From contig CALZCR010000085.1 in assembly GCA_945631445.1 (NCBI GenBank), positions 1-6,986 on the forward strand: a stretch of DNA of 6,986 nucleotides. Direction: 5' to 3'. The DNA comes from an uncultured Corynebacterium sp. GTDB lineage: Bacteria; Actinomycetota; Actinomycetes; Mycobacteriales; Mycobacteriaceae. Within the stretch, counting starts at the first letter, position 1; each line of letters starts with the position of its first letter. Shown piece by piece: positions 5,378 through 6,986 of the stretch. Below the pieces are notes generated by a model. That model was not told where the DNA came from, searched no databases, and was given only the letters and a program-made list of their open reading frames with translations. The translations under genes and the position numbers were made by a program.

Positions 5378-6802
5378 GTGACTAGAAGAACGAAAATCGT
5401 CTGTACACTCGGCCCGGCCGTCGCCAGCAAGCAAGGCGTGCTGGAGCTCGTGGAGGCGGGCATGGACGTCGCCCGCATGAACTTCTCCCACGGCGACCAC
5501 GCCGACCACAAACAAAACTACGACTGGGTCCGGGAAGCCACCGACGAAACCGGTCGTGCCGTCGGCATCCTCGCCGACTTGCAGGGCCCGAAGATTCGTC
5601 TGGGACGCTTCGTCGAGGGCTCGACCCACTGGGAGACCGGAGAAATCGTCCGCATCACCGTCGACGACGTCGAGGGCACCCACGACCGTGTCTCCACCAC
5701 CTACAAGGGACTGGCGGAGGACGCCAAGGTCGGCGACGCGCTGCTGGTCGACGACGGCAAGGTCGGCCTCGAGTGCATCGAGGTCGACGGCAACGACGTC
5801 GTCTGCCGCGTCACCGAGGGTGGCCCGGTCTCCAACAACAAGGGCGTCTCCCTGCCGGGCATGAACATCTCGGCGCCGCCGCTGTCCGAGAAGGACAAGA
5901 AGGATCTGCGCTACGCCCTAGAGCTCGGCGTCGACCTCGTCGCCCTGTCCTTCGTGCGCTCTCCCTCGGACGTGGACCTGGTCCACGAGATCATGGACGA
6001 GGTCGGCTACCGCGTGCCCGTCATCGCCAAGCTGGAGAAGCCGGAGGCCATCGACGCGCTCGAGCCGATCGTGCTGGCCTTCGACGGCATCATGGTCGCC
6101 CGCGGCGACCTGGGCGTGGAAATCCCCCTGGAGCAGGTGCCGATGGTGCAAAAGCGCGCCATCCAGATCGCCCGCGAAAACGCCAAGCCGGCGATCGTCG
6201 CGACCCAGATGCTCGACTCGATGATCGAGAACTCCACCCCCACCCGCGCAGAGACCTCGGACGTGGCCAACGCCGTGCTCGACGGCGCGGACGCGGTCAT
6301 GCTCTCCGGCGAGGTGTCGGTGGGCAAGTTCCCGCACACCACCGTGCGCACCATGGCGCGCATCGTCCAGGCCGCGGAAACCGGCGGCCTCGTCCCGCCG
6401 CTGACCCACCTGCCGCGCACCAAGCGCGGAGTGATCTCCTACTCGGCCCGCGACATCGCGGAACGGCTCAACGCCCGGGCGCTGGTGGCGTTCACTACCT
6501 CCGGCGACACCGCCAAACGCGTGGCCCGCCTCCATTCCCACCTGCCGCTGCTGGTGTTCACCCCGGACCAGTCGGTCCGTTCCCAGCTCGCCCTGACCTG
6601 GGGCGCGGAGACGTTCCTGTGCCGCAGGGTCCACTCCACCGACGACATGATGGCCGAAGTCGACCGCCAGCTGTTGGCCTTGGACGACTACTCCGAGGAC
6701 GACCTCGTGGTCATCGTGGCGGGCACCCCGCCGGGAGTGGCCGGCAACACCAACATGATTCATGTCCACCACCTCGGCGAAGACGTGAACATCCCGCGCT
6801 AG
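5378..6802 (+). CDS. pyk: Pyruvate kinase
   Basis: Converts phosphoenolpyruvate and ADP to pyruvate and ATP, the last step of glycolysis; cytosolic, normally a homotetramer. It has 474 aa, matching the corynebacterial enzyme. Domain A, first part (1 to about 70): RRTKIVCTLGPA, R33 and N35 in ARMNFSHG, and D67 to R74 in DLQGPKIRLG. Domain B lid (about 75-165): VDDGKVGL and VSNNKGVSLPG. Domain A, second part: LSFVRS (190-195), catalytic K218 and metal ligand E220 in VIAKLEKPEA, D244 in MVARGDLG, then VATQMLDSMIENS and PTRAE. The C domain (about 350-474) carries the regulatory-site region around TTSGDTAKRVARLHS and ends GNTNMIHVHHLGED. All catalytic residues are present. It is a separate unit after lgt (132-nt gap) and is followed by strong hairpins, so it is probably transcribed alone. 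It is recognised very strongly from the C. glutamicum Pyk sequence I recall. Confidence 0.98.
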   Translation: MTRRTKIVCTLGPAVASKQGVLELVEAGMDVARMNFSHGDHADHKQNYDWVREATDETGRAVGILADLQGPKIRLGRFVEGSTHWETGEIVRITVDDVEGTHDRVSTTYKGLAEDAKVGDALLVDDGKVGLECIEVDGNDVVCRVTEGGPVSNNKGVSLPGMNISAPPLSEKDKKDLRYALELGVDLVALSFVRSPSDVDLVHEIMDEVGYRVPVIAKLEKPEAIDALEPIVLAFDGIMVARGDLGVEIPLEQVPMVQKRAIQIARENAKPAIVATQMLDSMIENSTPTRAETSDVANAVLDGADAVMLSGEVSVGKFPHTTVRTMARIVQAAETGGLVPPLTHLPRTKRGVISYSARDIAERLNARALVAFTTSGDTAKRVARLHSHLPLLVFTPDQSVRSQLALTWGAETFLCRRVHSTDDMMAEVDRQLLALDDYSEDDLVVIVAGTPPGVAGNTNMIHVHHLGEDVNIPR

Positions 6803-6821
6803 CGCACACCTTCCCCCACTC

Positions 6822-6869
6822 CGGCGGGGGGGGACCGGCCACCCGGCGCCGCGCGCGCCCCCCCCGCCG
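6822..6869 (+). terminator. Perfect 12-bp GC inverted repeat after pyk, probable transcription stop
   Basis: CGGCGGGGGGGG (6822-6833) is the exact reverse complement of CCCCCCCCGCCG (6858-6869), with a 24-nt GC-rich loop. It begins 19 nt after the pyk stop. There is no T tract, so it is not a classical intrinsic terminator, but actinobacterial terminators often lack one. C5 at 6813-6817 could pair with the G tract instead, giving a smaller competing hairpin. The stem arms include homopolymer runs G8 (6826-6833) and C8 (6858-6865). Confidence 0.5.
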
Positions 6870-6899
6870 AGCCGCCCGGCAGGACACTGGAGGAGCGCG

Positions 6900-6921
6900 C
6901 CGGAGCGACCCCCTGCTCCGG
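6900..6921 (+). terminator. Second hairpin downstream of pyk
   Basis: CCGGAGC (6900-6906) and GCTCCGG (6915-6921) form a perfect 7-bp stem around the 8-nt loop GACCCCCT, without a T tract. It may act with the preceding hairpin as a tandem stop, or serve a gene beyond the window edge. The 6803-6986 stretch otherwise holds no gene I can support. Confidence 0.4.
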
Positions 6922-6954
6922 GCCCGCACGCCGGACACAGAACTGTTTTGCGTC

Positions 6955-6972
6955 CCGGGACTGGCTACCCGG
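6955..6972 (+). other. Third short hairpin near the window end
   Basis: CCGGG (6955-6959) and CCCGG (6968-6972) pair around the 8-nt loop ACTGGCTA. It lies just after a short AT-richer stretch (6937-6950, containing the small palindrome ACAGAACTGT) that could belong to a promoter of the next gene outside the window. Weak evidence. Confidence 0.2.
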
Positions 6973-6986
6973 CACGGGCTGAGTAC

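Noticed and set aside
5918..6772. 284-codon open frame on the minus strand opposite pyk
   Set aside because: Shadow composition and opposite a strongly recognised pyruvate kinase.
6711..6938. 75-codon minus-strand frame across the pyk 3' end and downstream hairpins
   Set aside because: Very Arg-rich, overlaps pyk and the inverted repeats, and has no recognisable family.

Overview
The window looks like a chromosomal housekeeping region of a high-GC actinobacterium, most likely a Corynebacterium. This rests on gene order (hisA, impA, hisF, hisI, a Trp-operon-associated membrane protein, a trpC-like gene, lgt, pyk), on GC-rich third codon positions throughout, and on protein sequences that resemble what I recall of Corynebacterium homologues. 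The genus is inferred from memory, not from a search. All eight genes lie on the + strand.

Positions 1-2614 hold the 3' part of a histidine-biosynthesis operon: hisA (its first ~37 codons lie outside the window), an inositol-monophosphatase-family gene (impA), hisF and hisI. HisA and HisF catalyse successive steps that convert ProFAR to imidazole-glycerol phosphate, and HisI acts just before HisA. hisF/hisI overlap by 1 nt and hisI/membrane-protein gene by 4 nt, which suggests translational coupling.

Positions 2611-4206 hold a four-helix membrane protein of the Trp-operon-associated type (TIGR02234/PF09534-like) and an indole-3-glycerol-phosphate-synthase (TrpC) homologue. In mycobacteria and many other actinobacteria the native trp genes sit between hisI and lgt. 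Here trpE, trpB and trpA are absent. The TrpC homologue has lost several residues that are invariant in working IGPS enzymes (catalytic Lys to Arg, Glu-Ser to Leu-Gly, substrate-binding Arg to Trp). In parallel, HisA carries the Thr and Asn substitutions expected of a HisA-only enzyme that has lost the TrpF activity of the bifunctional PriA. Together this reads as the scar of a replaced tryptophan pathway: a complete trp operon, presumably elsewhere in the genome, would have freed hisA to specialise and left a trpC relic that is inactive or has a new role.

Positions 4271-6802 hold lgt (prolipoprotein diacylglyceryl transferase, integral membrane) and pyk (pyruvate kinase, cytosolic), each with its own ribosome-binding site. 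Positions 6803-6986 contain no supportable gene but have several strong GC hairpins, including a perfect 12-bp inverted repeat built on a G8 and a C8 tract, a likely transcription-stop region after pyk. I see no mobile element, CRISPR array, tRNA or rRNA, and no clear new multi-gene system. The most interesting item is the altered TrpC paralogue.
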